The notes under the pieces are model-generated. The model was not told the DNA's origin. It searched no databases and saw only the letters and a list, made by a program, of their open reading frames with translations. Source: Anaerolineae bacterium (GTDB lineage Bacteria; Chloroflexota; Anaerolineae; Anaerolineales; E44-bin32). Taken from it: 5,386 nucleotides of DNA. Positions 1 through 5,212 of the stretch are shown piece by piece. The translations under genes were made by a program, and so were the position numbers. The stretch spans positions 1-5,386 of the forward strand of contig DAOVIK010000144.1 in the NCBI GenBank assembly GCA_030673735.1. Direction: 5' to 3'. Numbering within the stretch: position 1 is the first letter of the stretch; each line of letters starts with the position of its first letter.

Positions 1-2
1 CC

Positions 3-311
3 GTATGGGCAATGGCTGTCAACCGTTTCTTCTCAGCCGTAGCCCGAATCCAGAAGGACAGAGGCCAGACGGTCGTAACATCAGGACCGTATCGGATCGT
101 GCGGCATCCATCCTATGCGGGAGGACTGCTGGCTGGATTAGCGTTCCCCTTCATGCTCAACACGCTTTGGGCGCTTGTTCCAACGGTCGTTTTCCTTGTT
201 CCGTTGATCATCCGCACAACATTTGAAGACAGAATGCTCATGAGCGGTCTGGACGGCTACGCCGAATACGCCAAGAGGACACGCTATCGACTGATCCCCG
301 GCATCTGGTAG
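3..311 (+). CDS. Isoprenylcysteine methyltransferase-like membrane protein (ICMT/PEMT family), C-terminal part only
   Basis: The reading frame is open to the left edge (codons for V-W-A precede the first Met at 12), so the gene very probably starts outside the window and the Met at 12 is internal. The visible 102 codons carry family hallmarks: an N-R-F-F-S segment followed by R-I-Q-K-D-R-G, then G-P-Y-R-I-V-R-H-P-S-Y-A-G, the stretch that binds the SAM cofactor in isoprenylcysteine carboxyl methyltransferases. A hydrophobic membrane segment follows (about codons 40-68 of the fragment), then a tail with E-D-R-M-L, G-Y-A-E-Y and R-Y-R-L-I-P-G-I-W. Such proteins are multi-pass inner-membrane SAM-dependent methyltransferases, usually about 200 residues. 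In bacteria the substrate is generally unknown, because prenylated CaaX proteins are absent. Family assignment is firm; the substrate cannot be inferred. It ends 105 bases before the PspC gene. Confidence 0.85.
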   Translation, partial: VWAMAVNRFFSAVARIQKDRGQTVVTSGPYRIVRHPSYAGGLLAGLAFPFMLNTLWALVPTVVFLVPLIIRTTFEDRMLMSGLDGYAEYAKRTRYRLIPGIW

Positions 312-405
312 CCAATTCGGATTTCCCGCCGGCGGATAGCAGGAAGATCTGCGCAACCAAATCGGACCTTGTGCGTATACTTAATAGAAGCCGATATCAC
401 AAATG

Positions 406-410
406 AGAGG
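406..410 (+). promoter_or_regulatory. Ribosome binding site deciding the PspC-protein start
   Basis: AGAGG lies 6 bases before the ATG at 417. The frame is open further upstream to an ATG at 369, but that start has no Shine-Dalgarno-like sequence and would add residues unlike the PspC family. This supports the start at 417. A TATACT hexamer at 376-381 could be a -10 box, but no acceptable -35 is visible at the right distance. Confidence 0.6.
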
Positions 411-416
411 AAACGA

Positions 417-617
417 ATGACAGAGGAATTTCGCAGGCTCTACCGTGCTCGTGACGAACGCATGATTGCCGGAGTATGTGGAGGATTGGCAAAATACTTC
501 AGCATCGACCCGACGATCGTTCGCCTGATCTTTGTAGCAGCCTCTATCGCAGGAGACGGTGGAGGCATCATCCTATATCTACTGATGATGATCATCGTAC
601 CGATTGAGCCGGAGTAG
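417..617 (+). CDS. PspC-domain small membrane protein
   Basis: The product is 66 residues and is almost entirely one PspC domain. A short charged N-terminus (R-R-L-Y-R-A-R-D-E-R, residues 6-15) leads into the signature I-A-G-V-C-G-G-L-A-K-Y-F (17-28) and I-D-P-T-I-V-R-L-I-F-V (30-40). A Gly-rich turn (46-50) and a hydrophobic segment (51-63) ending in V-P follow. PspC domains occur in the phage-shock/envelope-stress protein PspC and in many stand-alone small membrane proteins. Here there is no PspA, PspB or PspF neighbour, so a classical psp response cannot be claimed; a membrane-associated stress or regulatory role is only a family-based guess. The gene has its own ribosome binding site and is followed by a probable terminator, so it may be a single-gene unit or the end of a short operon with the upstream methyltransferase. 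Confidence 0.85.
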   Translation: MTEEFRRLYRARDERMIAGVCGGLAKYFSIDPTIVRLIFVAASIAGDGGGIILYLLMMIIVPIEPE

Positions 618-651
618 CTATTTGGCAGGATCCTCGAGGAACCCGAGATAC

Positions 652-688
652 CGCCCCGTCTTAAACCGATGGGGCGATTGTTTATCTT
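652..688 (+). terminator. Probable intrinsic terminator after the PspC gene
   Basis: CGCCCCGTC (652-660) pairs with GATGGGGCG (668-676), nine pairs including one G-T wobble, around a 7-base loop (661-667). A T-rich tail, ATTGTTTATCTT, follows at 677-688. It starts 34 bases after the PspC stop codon. The T-tract is interrupted, so efficiency is uncertain, but the position and GC-rich stem fit a rho-independent terminator. Confidence 0.55.
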
Positions 689-720
689 ACCAACCCTCTC
701 CAAGCATCGCATACAGGAAG

Positions 721-737
721 GCTGCGAGTACCGCAGC
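721..737 (+). other. Small hairpin in the 618-859 intergenic gap
   Basis: GCTGCG (721-726) and CGCAGC (732-737) form a perfect 6-bp stem with the 5-base loop AGTAC. It lies between the PspC terminator and the lipoprotein gene. No T-tract follows and no known RNA family is recognised. The rest of the gap up to the ribosome binding site at 850-855 shows nothing I can name; no convincing promoter for the lipoprotein gene was found. Confidence 0.3.
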
Positions 738-859
738 TGAAAGACGTAGCTGACGGCTCGACAGACCGATTCTGCCCTATGCACAATGAACGCCGTGCTC
801 CATAACATGGTATTTGCTATGTGAGATCGTCTAGCCATAGCGGGATATAGAGGAGCCAC

Positions 860-1783
860 ATGCACAGTAGCTGCAAGATACTCCTACACGGACTGATCAT
901 CTTGGGCATCGCGGGGTGGGCGATCGTCTCCTGCTCGGGAGTGAATGAACCTGCCCTGGGAGACACGCTCCTCCGTCCCGCCGATGAGATGGTCATGGTC
1001 TTCGTGCCAGCCGGCAAGTTCGATATGGGAATCATCTTCGAGGGGATTTCGTATGCCCGCAGGCTATGCCGGGATACTGCTGCCGATCCTCTGTCGGCCC
1101 ACTGCCCCGGTTCCGCCTTCGTCGATGAATTGCCAGTCCACGAGGTCACGCTCGATGCTTTCTGGATTGACCGCACCGAGGTGACCAATCAGCAGTACCA
1201 GCGCTGCGTCGAGGCGGGTGCTTGCTCCCCTCCAGTCGACGAAAGCTCCTATACACGGCCACACTACTACGGCAATGATGTCTATTCGGACTACCCCGTC
1301 ATCTGGATCACGCAGGCGCAGGCCGCGACCTACTGCGACTGGGCAGGCGGCCGTCTCCCAACGGAAGCCGAATGGGAATATGCGGCCCGCGGTCCGGAGG
1401 GCAACAGGTTCCCCTGGGGAAACGATTTCGATGGCACATTGCTCAATTACTGTGACCTCAACTGCCCTCTCGGTCCGAAGGATCCCATGACTGACGATGG
1501 CTATGTTGAAACTGCGCCGGTTGGCAGCTATCCGTCGGGAGTAAGCTGGTGCGGGGCGCTGGACATGGCCGGCAACGTGCGCGAATGGGTGTCCGATTGG
1601 TACGGCCAATACGCGCTCGATCCGCAGACTAATCCGACAGGTCCGAGCGATGGCTCAGGGCACATCCCTCGCGGCGGTTGTTGGCTAGACACCCCTGACA
1701 ACACACGAAGTACCAATCGAGGCTCCAACGCACCGGAATACACCCGGCACAAGGTGGGATTCCGCTGCGCAGCGGATCTGTAG
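860..1783 (+). CDS. FGE-sulfatase-domain (SUMF1-like) lipoprotein without the catalytic cysteine pair
   Basis: The product is 307 residues. GAGGAG (850-855) precedes the ATG by 4 bases. Residues 1-25 form a lipoprotein signal: Lys6, a hydrophobic core (7-23) and lipobox I-V-S-C with Cys25 as the predicted lipidated residue, so the protein should be anchored outside the cytoplasmic membrane. The FGE-sulfatase domain runs from about 44 to the end: M-V-F-V-P-A-G-K-F-D-M-G (46-57), P-V-H-E-V-T-L (92-98), W-I-D-R-T-E-V-T-N-Q-Q-Y (102-113), G-R-L-P-T-E-A-E-W-E-Y-A-A-R (164-177), M-A-G-N-V-R-E-W (236-243), R-G-G-C-W (271-275) and G-F-R-C-A-A (300-305). True formylglycine-generating enzymes carry two Cu-binding catalytic cysteines just after the R-G-G-S motif; here Asp277 and Thr282 occupy those places, and Cys274 replaces the Ser. 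Sulfatase activation is therefore unlikely. The fold is also used by hydroxylases, ligand-binding modules and other secreted proteins of unknown role. Ten further cysteines in the mature part suggest disulfides. No sulfatase gene is nearby. Confidence 0.88.
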   Translation: MHSSCKILLHGLIILGIAGWAIVSCSGVNEPALGDTLLRPADEMVMVFVPAGKFDMGIIFEGISYARRLCRDTAADPLSAHCPGSAFVDELPVHEVTLDAFWIDRTEVTNQQYQRCVEAGACSPPVDESSYTRPHYYGNDVYSDYPVIWITQAQAATYCDWAGGRLPTEAEWEYAARGPEGNRFPWGNDFDGTLLNYCDLNCPLGPKDPMTDDGYVETAPVGSYPSGVSWCGALDMAGNVREWVSDWYGQYALDPQTNPTGPSDGSGHIPRGGCWLDTPDNTRSTNRGSNAPEYTRHKVGFRCAADL

Positions 1784-1824
1784 CACCTCACGCCTTGGAT
1801 CATCCTTCCTAGAATCGTCATTTC

Positions 1825-1853
1825 TTGACACCTCCCTATCCGTCAGTTACAAT
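1825..1853 (+). promoter_or_regulatory. Sigma-70-type promoter of the tRNA-Ala pair
   Basis: A perfect -35 TTGACA (1825-1830) is followed, after exactly 17 bases, by TACAAT (1848-1853), five of six matches to TATAAT. The expected start is near 1860, about 11 bases before the first tRNA. The bases just after the -10 box (GCGCACC) are GC-rich; GC-rich discriminators are typical of stable-RNA promoters under stringent control in bacteria studied so far, so growth-rate control is plausible but inferred. No terminator for the preceding lipoprotein gene is visible in 1784-1824. Confidence 0.8.
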
Positions 1854-1870
1854 GCGCACCACCCCATTGG

Positions 1871-1943
1871 GGGCCTGTAGCGCAGTTGGGAGCGCGCTTC
1901 AATCGCACTGAAGAGGTCGCGGGTTCGAATCCCGCCAGGTCCA
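1871..1943 (+). tRNA. tRNA-Ala (anticodon CGC)
   Basis: The 73 bases fold into a full cloverleaf. The acceptor stem GGGCCTG pairs with CAGGTCC and includes the G3-U70 wobble that defines alanine identity. The D-arm is GCGC/GCGC, the anticodon stem CTTCA/TGAAG, the variable loop AGGTC, and the T-arm GCGGG/CCCGC with loop TTCGAAT. The discriminator is A73. The anticodon CGC (1904-1906) reads the Ala codon GCG. The 3' CCA is not encoded: CCT follows A73, so the end must be added by the CCA-adding enzyme. Confidence 0.97.
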
Positions 1944-1960
1944 CCTGGTGTTGGTTTCAA

Positions 1961-2036
1961 GGGCCCATAGCGCAGTTGGGAGCGCGTCTCAATGGCATTG
2001 AGAAGGTCGTGGGTTCGAATCCCACTGGGTCCACCA
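1961..2036 (+). tRNA. tRNA-Ala (anticodon GGC), CCA encoded
   Basis: A second cloverleaf starts 17 bases after the first. The acceptor stem GGGCCCA/TGGGTCC again has G3-U70. The D-arm matches the first tRNA, the anticodon stem is TCTCA/TGAGA, the T-arm GTGGG/CCCAC, and A73 is followed by an encoded CCA (2034-2036). The anticodon GGC (1994-1996) reads GCC and GCT. The loop pair A32-U38 is kept, the combination known to tune decoding accuracy of bacterial tRNA-Ala(GGC). It is processed from the same transcript as the upstream tRNA and, with no terminator after it, possibly from the leuS leader as well. Confidence 0.97.
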
Positions 2037-2137
2037 CACAATTGAATACAGGCTGTTGGCAGGAGTACTAGGCCATCCGGCAGCGAGCCAGGGAGGGTGA
2101 GAGCCTGGCAGAGCGCCCACGGAGCGCAAAGGCCGAA

Positions 2138-2140
2138 CTC
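2138..2140 (+). promoter_or_regulatory. T-box specifier codon CTC (leucine)
   Basis: CTC directly follows the conserved GAA of the specifier loop and is followed by the conserved purine (G2141). It would be read by tRNA-Leu with anticodon GAG. This matches the leuS gene downstream. Confidence 0.88.
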
Positions 2141-2147
2141 GCCTGTC

Positions 2148-2162
2148 GTCCTCGACGAGGAC
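2148..2162 (+). other. Linker hairpin between T-box Stem I and Stem II
   Basis: GTCCTC (2148-2153) pairs perfectly with GAGGAC (2157-2162) around a 3-base loop. It abuts the 3' strand of the Stem I base. The overlapping segment GACAGG (2160-2165) is complementary to that strand (CCTGTC, 2142-2147), so an alternative fold could open Stem I. Confidence 0.55.
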
Positions 2163-2246
2163 AGGCTCTGCTGGTGAACGAAGAAGTAGCCGGCAGCGGG
2201 ATTCGCCCGATAGCGCGACAAGAGCGGCCCGGCAAAGCTGGGCAAG

Positions 2247-2280
2247 CAGGGTGGTAGCGCGGAGACCCCCTTCGTCCCTG
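2247..2280 (+). promoter_or_regulatory. T-box sequence and antiterminator
   Basis: The T-box sequence AGGGTGGTAGCGCG (2248-2261) differs from the usual AGGGTGGNACCGCG at one base (G2257 for C). The antiterminator pairs CAGGG (2247-2251) with CCCTG (2276-2280) and GCGGA (2259-2263) with TTCGT (2271-2275), leaving a 7-base bulge TGGTAGC (2252-2258). TGGT is complementary to an ACCA tRNA end, so it expects discriminator A73, as tRNA-Leu has. It uses bases 2271-2280 and therefore excludes the terminator. Confidence 0.92.
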
Positions 2281-2299
2281 AAGCGACGAAGGGGCTTTT
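2267..2299 (+). terminator. Attenuator terminator of the leuS T-box
   Basis: CCCCTTCGTC (2267-2276) pairs perfectly with GACGAAGGGG (2285-2294), ten pairs around an 8-base loop, then CTTTT (2295-2299). It is a strong intrinsic terminator that shares 2271-2276 with the antiterminator, so the two are mutually exclusive. Control is therefore of transcription rather than of translation start; the leuS ribosome binding site lies 180 bases further on. Confidence 0.93.
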
Positions 2300-2340
2300 A
2301 CGTATACACCGCGCCACCGCTCCGCAGGAAGGAACTGCAG

Positions 2341-2499
2341 ATGAAGACAAGCATGCACGACCCCATGTTCACGCGCAGGATCGCCGTGATCCTGCGGCCT
2401 TTGCTTGACATCCTCTGCGACCATGCTTCACTCCTGCTTCATCGACGCCACACTGTCAAGCTATCCGCTCTTGACCACGGGAGGTACCGTCATGACTAA
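2341..2499 (+). CDS. Possible leucine-rich leader ORF overlapping the leuS start (tentative)
   Basis: A 52-codon ORF starts at ATG 2341, with AAGGA (2329-2333) 7 bases upstream, and ends at TAA 2497-2499, overlapping the leuS ATG (2492) by 8 bases in another frame. Nine of its 52 codons are leucine (CTG, TTG, CTT, CTC, CTA all used), with clusters at codons 18-22 and 31-33. It lies wholly between the T-box attenuator and leuS, and codons 12-19 cover a strong hairpin. I recognise no protein family. It could be a leader peptide translationally coupled to leuS, or a chance ORF in GC-rich DNA; 9 Leu in 52 is high but not extraordinary. Treat as a hypothesis. Confidence 0.25.
   Translation: MKTSMHDPMFTRRIAVILRPLLDILCDHASLLLHRRHTVKLSALDHGRYRHD
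2374..2396 (+). promoter_or_regulatory. Strong hairpin between the T-box attenuator and leuS
   Basis: CGCAGGATC (2374-2382) and GATCCTGCG (2388-2396) form a perfect 9-bp stem with the 5-base loop GCCGT. GCCTTTGCTT follows, a weak T-rich tract, so it might be a second pause or attenuation site, an RNA-stabilising structure or a processing site. The function is unknown. Confidence 0.5.
2479..2484 (+). promoter_or_regulatory. leuS ribosome binding site
   Basis: GGGAGG lies 7 bases before the ATG at 2492. It selects this start over in-frame upstream options such as TTG 2405 and ATG 2423, which lie in the untranslated leader and lack such a site. Confidence 0.8.
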
Positions 2500-4987
2500 G
2501 AAATCAACGAAGCGATCAAAGACGAAGCCGCGCGGCAGAGTCGATCGCTACGATCCCTCCGAGATCGAACCGCGTTGGCAGCAGCGTTGGGAAGCTGACG
2601 AGCTGTATCGTGCCGGCATCGATCCCAAGCGTCCCAAATATTACTTCCTGACAATGCTGCCGTACACCTCCGGCGATATGCATATCGGGCATTGGTATGC
2701 CATGACCCCGTCGGATGCGCGCGCCCGCTATCTGCGTATGCGGGGCTACAATGTGATGTTCCCGCCGGGCTTCGACGCGTTCGGGCTCCCCGCGGAGAAC
2801 GCCGCCATCGCGCGCGGCATTCATCCGCGCGATTGGACCTATGCCAACATCGACAACATGCGCCGTCAGATGCGCTCGATGGGAGCTATGTGGGATTGGA
2901 AACGCGAGGCCATTAGCTCCGATCCCGAATACTATCGCTGGTCGCAGTGGTTCTTCTTGAAGTTCTTCCAGAACGAATTGGCCTACAAGAAGATGTCGCC
3001 GGTCGACTGGTGTCCCCAGTGCAACACCTCGCTGGCTCGCGAGCAGGTGATCACCGAGAAGCGCGTCTGCGAACGCTGCAAGACACCGGTCACCAAGAAG
3101 GATCTCGAGCAGTGGTTCTTCCGCATCACCAACTTTGCCGATGAACTGCTCGACTTCTCGCTGCTGGATTGGCCGGAGCCGGTGAGGCTGCTGCAGACAA
3201 ACTGGATCGGCCGCAGCGAAGGAGCACGTGCCACTTTCCACACCGAACACGGCGACGCCTTCGAGGTATTCACCACGCGGCCCGATACGCTCTGGGGCGC
3301 AACCTTCATGGTGCTGGCTCCCGAGCATCCGCTCGTCGAGAAACTCACCACACCGGAGCAGCACGAAACCGTGCATGCCTACGTGGAAGAAGCCAAACGC
3401 CAGACCGACATCGAGCGCGAAGCCACGGATCGCGAGAAGACCGGAGTCTTCACGGGAGGATATGCTGTCAACCCAGTGAATGACGAGCGCATACCTGTGT
3501 GGGTTGCGGATTACGTGCTGATGACCTACGGCACAGGAGCGATCATGGCCGTTCCGGCGCACGATCAGCGCGACTTCGAGTTCGCTCGAAAGCATGGGCT
3601 CGAGGTGCGTCCGGTCATCCTGCCCGAAGGTGTTGAGGCATTGGATGGGAAGACCATGCCCGAAGCGCTGCCTGTATACGGCAAGATGATCAACTCCGGG
3701 CCGTTGAGCGACACACCCGCCGATAAGGCCATCGACCGCACCAACGCCTACCTGGAAGAGCGCGGCATTGGCAAGGCGGCTGTGAACTACCGCCTGCACG
3801 ACTGGTTGATCTCACGCCAGCGCTACTGGGGCGCGCCGATACCGATCGTCTACTGCCCCGAGCACGGCCAGGTGCCGGTTCCGGAAGACCAACTGCCCAT
3901 CGAGCTGCCGGCTGATGTCGAATGGCTGCCAACCGGAGAGAGCCCGCTCAAGCTCCATCCATCATGGAAGCATACGACATGCCCAATCTGCGACCGCGAA
4001 GCCGAGCGCGATACGGATACCATGGACACCTTCATGTGCTCTTCTTGGTATCACCTGCGCTACCTGAGCCCCGACTACGACAAGGGGCCCTTCGATCCGG
4101 TCGAGTACGACTACTGGATGCCTGTGGACACCTACACGGGCGGCATCGAGCATGCCACATTGCACTTGATGTACACGCGCTTCTTCCACAAGGTGCTGCG
4201 CGACTTAAAGCTGGCCGAAGGCCACGAGCCAATGATGCAGCAGCGCAACCAGGGACAGATCCTGGGGCCGGACAACCAACGCATGAGCAAATCGCGCGGC
4301 AACGTAATCGATCCGGATGACGTGGTGCGCACGCATGGCGCCGACACGATGCGCGCCTACCTGATGTTTGCCTACCGCTGGTCGGATGGCGGCGCATGGA
4401 ATGCGGACAACATTCAGGGCGTGATTCGCTGGCTGAACCGCGTTTGGACCTTGTGCCTTGAAACCGCAAACGCCCAGGCCTCTGGGCCAATGCCTGAGGA
4501 TGTCCGCACACTGCAGCGCAAACTGCACCAGACGATTCGCCAAGCCTCCCATGATCTGGAGACATTCGAGTTCAATACCGTGATCTCCGCGCTGATGGAG
4601 CTGACCAACGCCATCACTGACGCCAGAGACGCCGGCATGGCAGGCCACGAGAGTTACCAGGAAACCATCGAGACACTCCTGCTGTTGATGGCCCCTCTCA
4701 CGCCGCACATCGCCGAGGAGCTGTGGATGCGCCTGGGCAAGCCATACTCGATCCACACGCAGAGCTGGCCGGAGTTCGATCCCGAGATCGCCAAGGAAGA
4801 GCAGATCACGCTGGTGCTGCAGGTGAACGGCAAGGTGCGCGATCGAGTCCAGGTTCCGGCGAGCATCACTGATGACGAGGCGCGCCAGATGGCGTTGGAG
4901 AACGAGAGCGTGCAGCGGCACATGGCGGGAGCCGAGCCGCGGCAGGTGATCGTGGTCTCCAAGCGGCTGGTGAACGTGGTGGTGTAG
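2492..4987 (+). CDS. leuS: Leucyl-tRNA synthetase (class I, EC 6.1.1.4)
   Basis: The 831-residue cytoplasmic enzyme charges tRNA-Leu with leucine using ATP and edits mischarged products. A Lys/Arg-rich tail (2-16) precedes the catalytic Rossmann fold. Visible motifs are HIGH (64-67, in G-D-M-H-I-G-H-W), F-D-A-F-G-L-P-A-E-N-A-A, a zinc module with Cys174, Cys177, Cys193 and Cys196, and the CP1 editing domain with the Thr-rich T-T-R-P-D-T-L-W-G (261 on) and A-H-D-Q-R-D, whose Asp361 matches the editing aspartate that holds the amino group of the mischarged residue. A second Cys cluster (Cys455, C-P-I-C 497-500, Cys516) follows. The KMSKS loop reads R-M-S-K-S (597-601). The anticodon-binding helical domain and the C-terminal tRNA-binding module (Q-V-N-G-K-V-R-D-R, 777-785, ending L-V-N-V-V-V) complete it. 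Length and domain order are those of bacterial LeuRS; no frameshift is seen. Transcription is controlled by the T-box leader. No clear terminator with a T-tract follows. Confidence 0.98.
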   Translation: MTKKSTKRSKTKPRGRVDRYDPSEIEPRWQQRWEADELYRAGIDPKRPKYYFLTMLPYTSGDMHIGHWYAMTPSDARARYLRMRGYNVMFPPGFDAFGLPAENAAIARGIHPRDWTYANIDNMRRQMRSMGAMWDWKREAISSDPEYYRWSQWFFLKFFQNELAYKKMSPVDWCPQCNTSLAREQVITEKRVCERCKTPVTKKDLEQWFFRITNFADELLDFSLLDWPEPVRLLQTNWIGRSEGARATFHTEHGDAFEVFTTRPDTLWGATFMVLAPEHPLVEKLTTPEQHETVHAYVEEAKRQTDIEREATDREKTGVFTGGYAVNPVNDERIPVWVADYVLMTYGTGAIMAVPAHDQRDFEFARKHGLEVRPVILPEGVEALDGKTMPEALPVYGKMINSGPLSDTPADKAIDRTNAYLEERGIGKAAVNYRLHDWLISRQRYWGAPIPIVYCPEHGQVPVPEDQLPIELPADVEWLPTGESPLKLHPSWKHTTCPICDREAERDTDTMDTFMCSSWYHLRYLSPDYDKGPFDPVEYDYWMPVDTYTGGIEHATLHLMYTRFFHKVLRDLKLAEGHEPMMQQRNQGQILGPDNQRMSKSRGNVIDPDDVVRTHGADTMRAYLMFAYRWSDGGAWNADNIQGVIRWLNRVWTLCLETANAQASGPMPEDVRTLQRKLHQTIRQASHDLETFEFNTVISALMELTNAITDARDAGMAGHESYQETIETLLLLMAPLTPHIAEELWMRLGKPYSIHTQSWPEFDPEIAKEEQITLVLQVNGKVRDRVQVPASITDDEARQMALENESVQRHMAGAEPRQVIVVSKRLVNVVV

Positions 4988-4998
4988 GCAAGTGCGCT

Positions 4999-5018
4999 CA
5001 TAAGGCAACGCGCCCTTA
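4999..5018 (+). repeat. Direct repeat copy A (CATAAGG-CAACGCGCC type)
   Basis: CATAAGGCAACGCGCCCTT here matches 5213-5232 apart from a two-base and a one-base indel. TAAGG/CCTTA (5001-5005/5014-5018) can form a small stem. It starts 12 bases after the leuS stop, but no T-tract follows. Confidence 0.55.
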
Positions 5019-5041
5019 CTATTGTCCATGTATGGATTAGA

Positions 5042-5102
5042 CCGTGTAGAGACGCCCCGTCCTGCTAGGAACGTGCGGGATGAACAACTGGGCGTCTCTG
5101 CG
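5042..5102. repeat. Palindromic repeat element 1 with nested hairpins
   Basis: The outer arms AGAGACGCCC (5048-5057) and GGGCGTCTCT (5090-5099) are perfect inverted repeats, extendable by three pairs outward with wobbles. Inside, TCCTGC (5060-5065) pairs with GCGGGA (5075-5080). The left part (5042-5069) matches element 3 (5304-5331) at 23 of 28 bases. It lacks a T-tract, so it is more like a mobile palindromic repeat than a classical terminator, though it may still protect the leuS mRNA end. Confidence 0.65.
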
Positions 5103-5154
5103 GATTCCGTTTCAGAGCGTCTGATAGAAGAGGAGCATGATCCTGTGTTCCACT

Positions 5155-5192
5155 CGTAGGGGCGTAGCATCCCGCTAAATACCTCCGGGACG
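5155..5192. repeat. Degenerate repeat element 2
   Basis: CGTAGGGGCG (5155-5164) followed by ATCCCGCTAA (5169-5178) aligns without gaps with element 1; 15 of 22 bases agree between 5046-5067 and 5156-5177. TCCCG (5170-5174) pairs with CGGGA (5186-5190). The shared CGGGA/GAAC right arm also resembles element 1 (GCGGGATGAAC). Confidence 0.5.
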
Positions 5193-5212
5193 AACGGCGA
5201 AGGATCTCGATT

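Larger units (their letters stand above)
2057..2299 (+). ncRNA. T-box riboswitch leader of leuS (leucine-specific, transcriptional)
   Basis: All main parts of a T-box leader can be folded by eye. The Stem I base pairs 2058-2063 (GGCAGG) with 2142-2147 (CCTGTC). The specifier loop has AGTACTA (2064-2070) opposite GAACTCG (2135-2141), closed by GGCC (2071-2074)/GGCC (2131-2134). The AGTA/GAA pair is the loop-E (S-turn) motif, and the codon after GAA is CTC (Leu), followed by a purine. The distal arm GCCAGG (2087-2092)/CCTGGC (2104-2109) carries the GGTGAGAG-type apical loop. A linker hairpin lies at 2148-2162. Stem II is 2168-2174/2190-2196 with GAA and AGTA in its loop. Stem III is 2227-2233/2237-2243. 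The T-box sequence and attenuator follow. Known mechanism: uncharged tRNA-Leu reads the specifier, and its NCCA end binds the T-box bulge, favouring the antiterminator and leuS transcription. The downstream gene confirms the leucine reading. Confidence 0.95.

Noticed and set aside
1886..2071. Plus-strand ORF with G-S-N-P-A and G-S-N-P-T-G motifs
   Set aside because: It is the translation of the T-arms of the two tRNAs, not a protein gene.
2141..2143. GCC next to CTC as an alanine specifier, which would link the T-box to the adjacent tRNA-Ala(GGC)
   Set aside because: The position directly after GAA is CTC, and two bases of GCC are needed for the Stem I base; the downstream gene is leuS.
1847..2350. 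Minus-strand ORF of 167 codons with G-I-R-T-H-D-L and G-G-I-R-T-R-D-L repeats
   Set aside because: It is the complement of the two tRNA-Ala genes and the T-box leader; this peptide pattern is a well-known artefact of antisense tRNA translation.
2405..2432. TTGACA at 2405-2410 as a second leuS promoter
   Set aside because: The best -10 at suitable spacing (TTCACT, 2427-2432) matches only three of six consensus bases.
2516..3799. Minus-strand ORF of 427 codons
   Set aside because: It lies entirely antisense to leuS, whose own frame carries all LeuRS motifs; no independent domain signal is seen.
5048..5099. Inverted repeat after leuS as an intrinsic terminator
   Set aside because: The arms enclose 32 bases and no T-tract follows the right arm; it fits a repeat element better.
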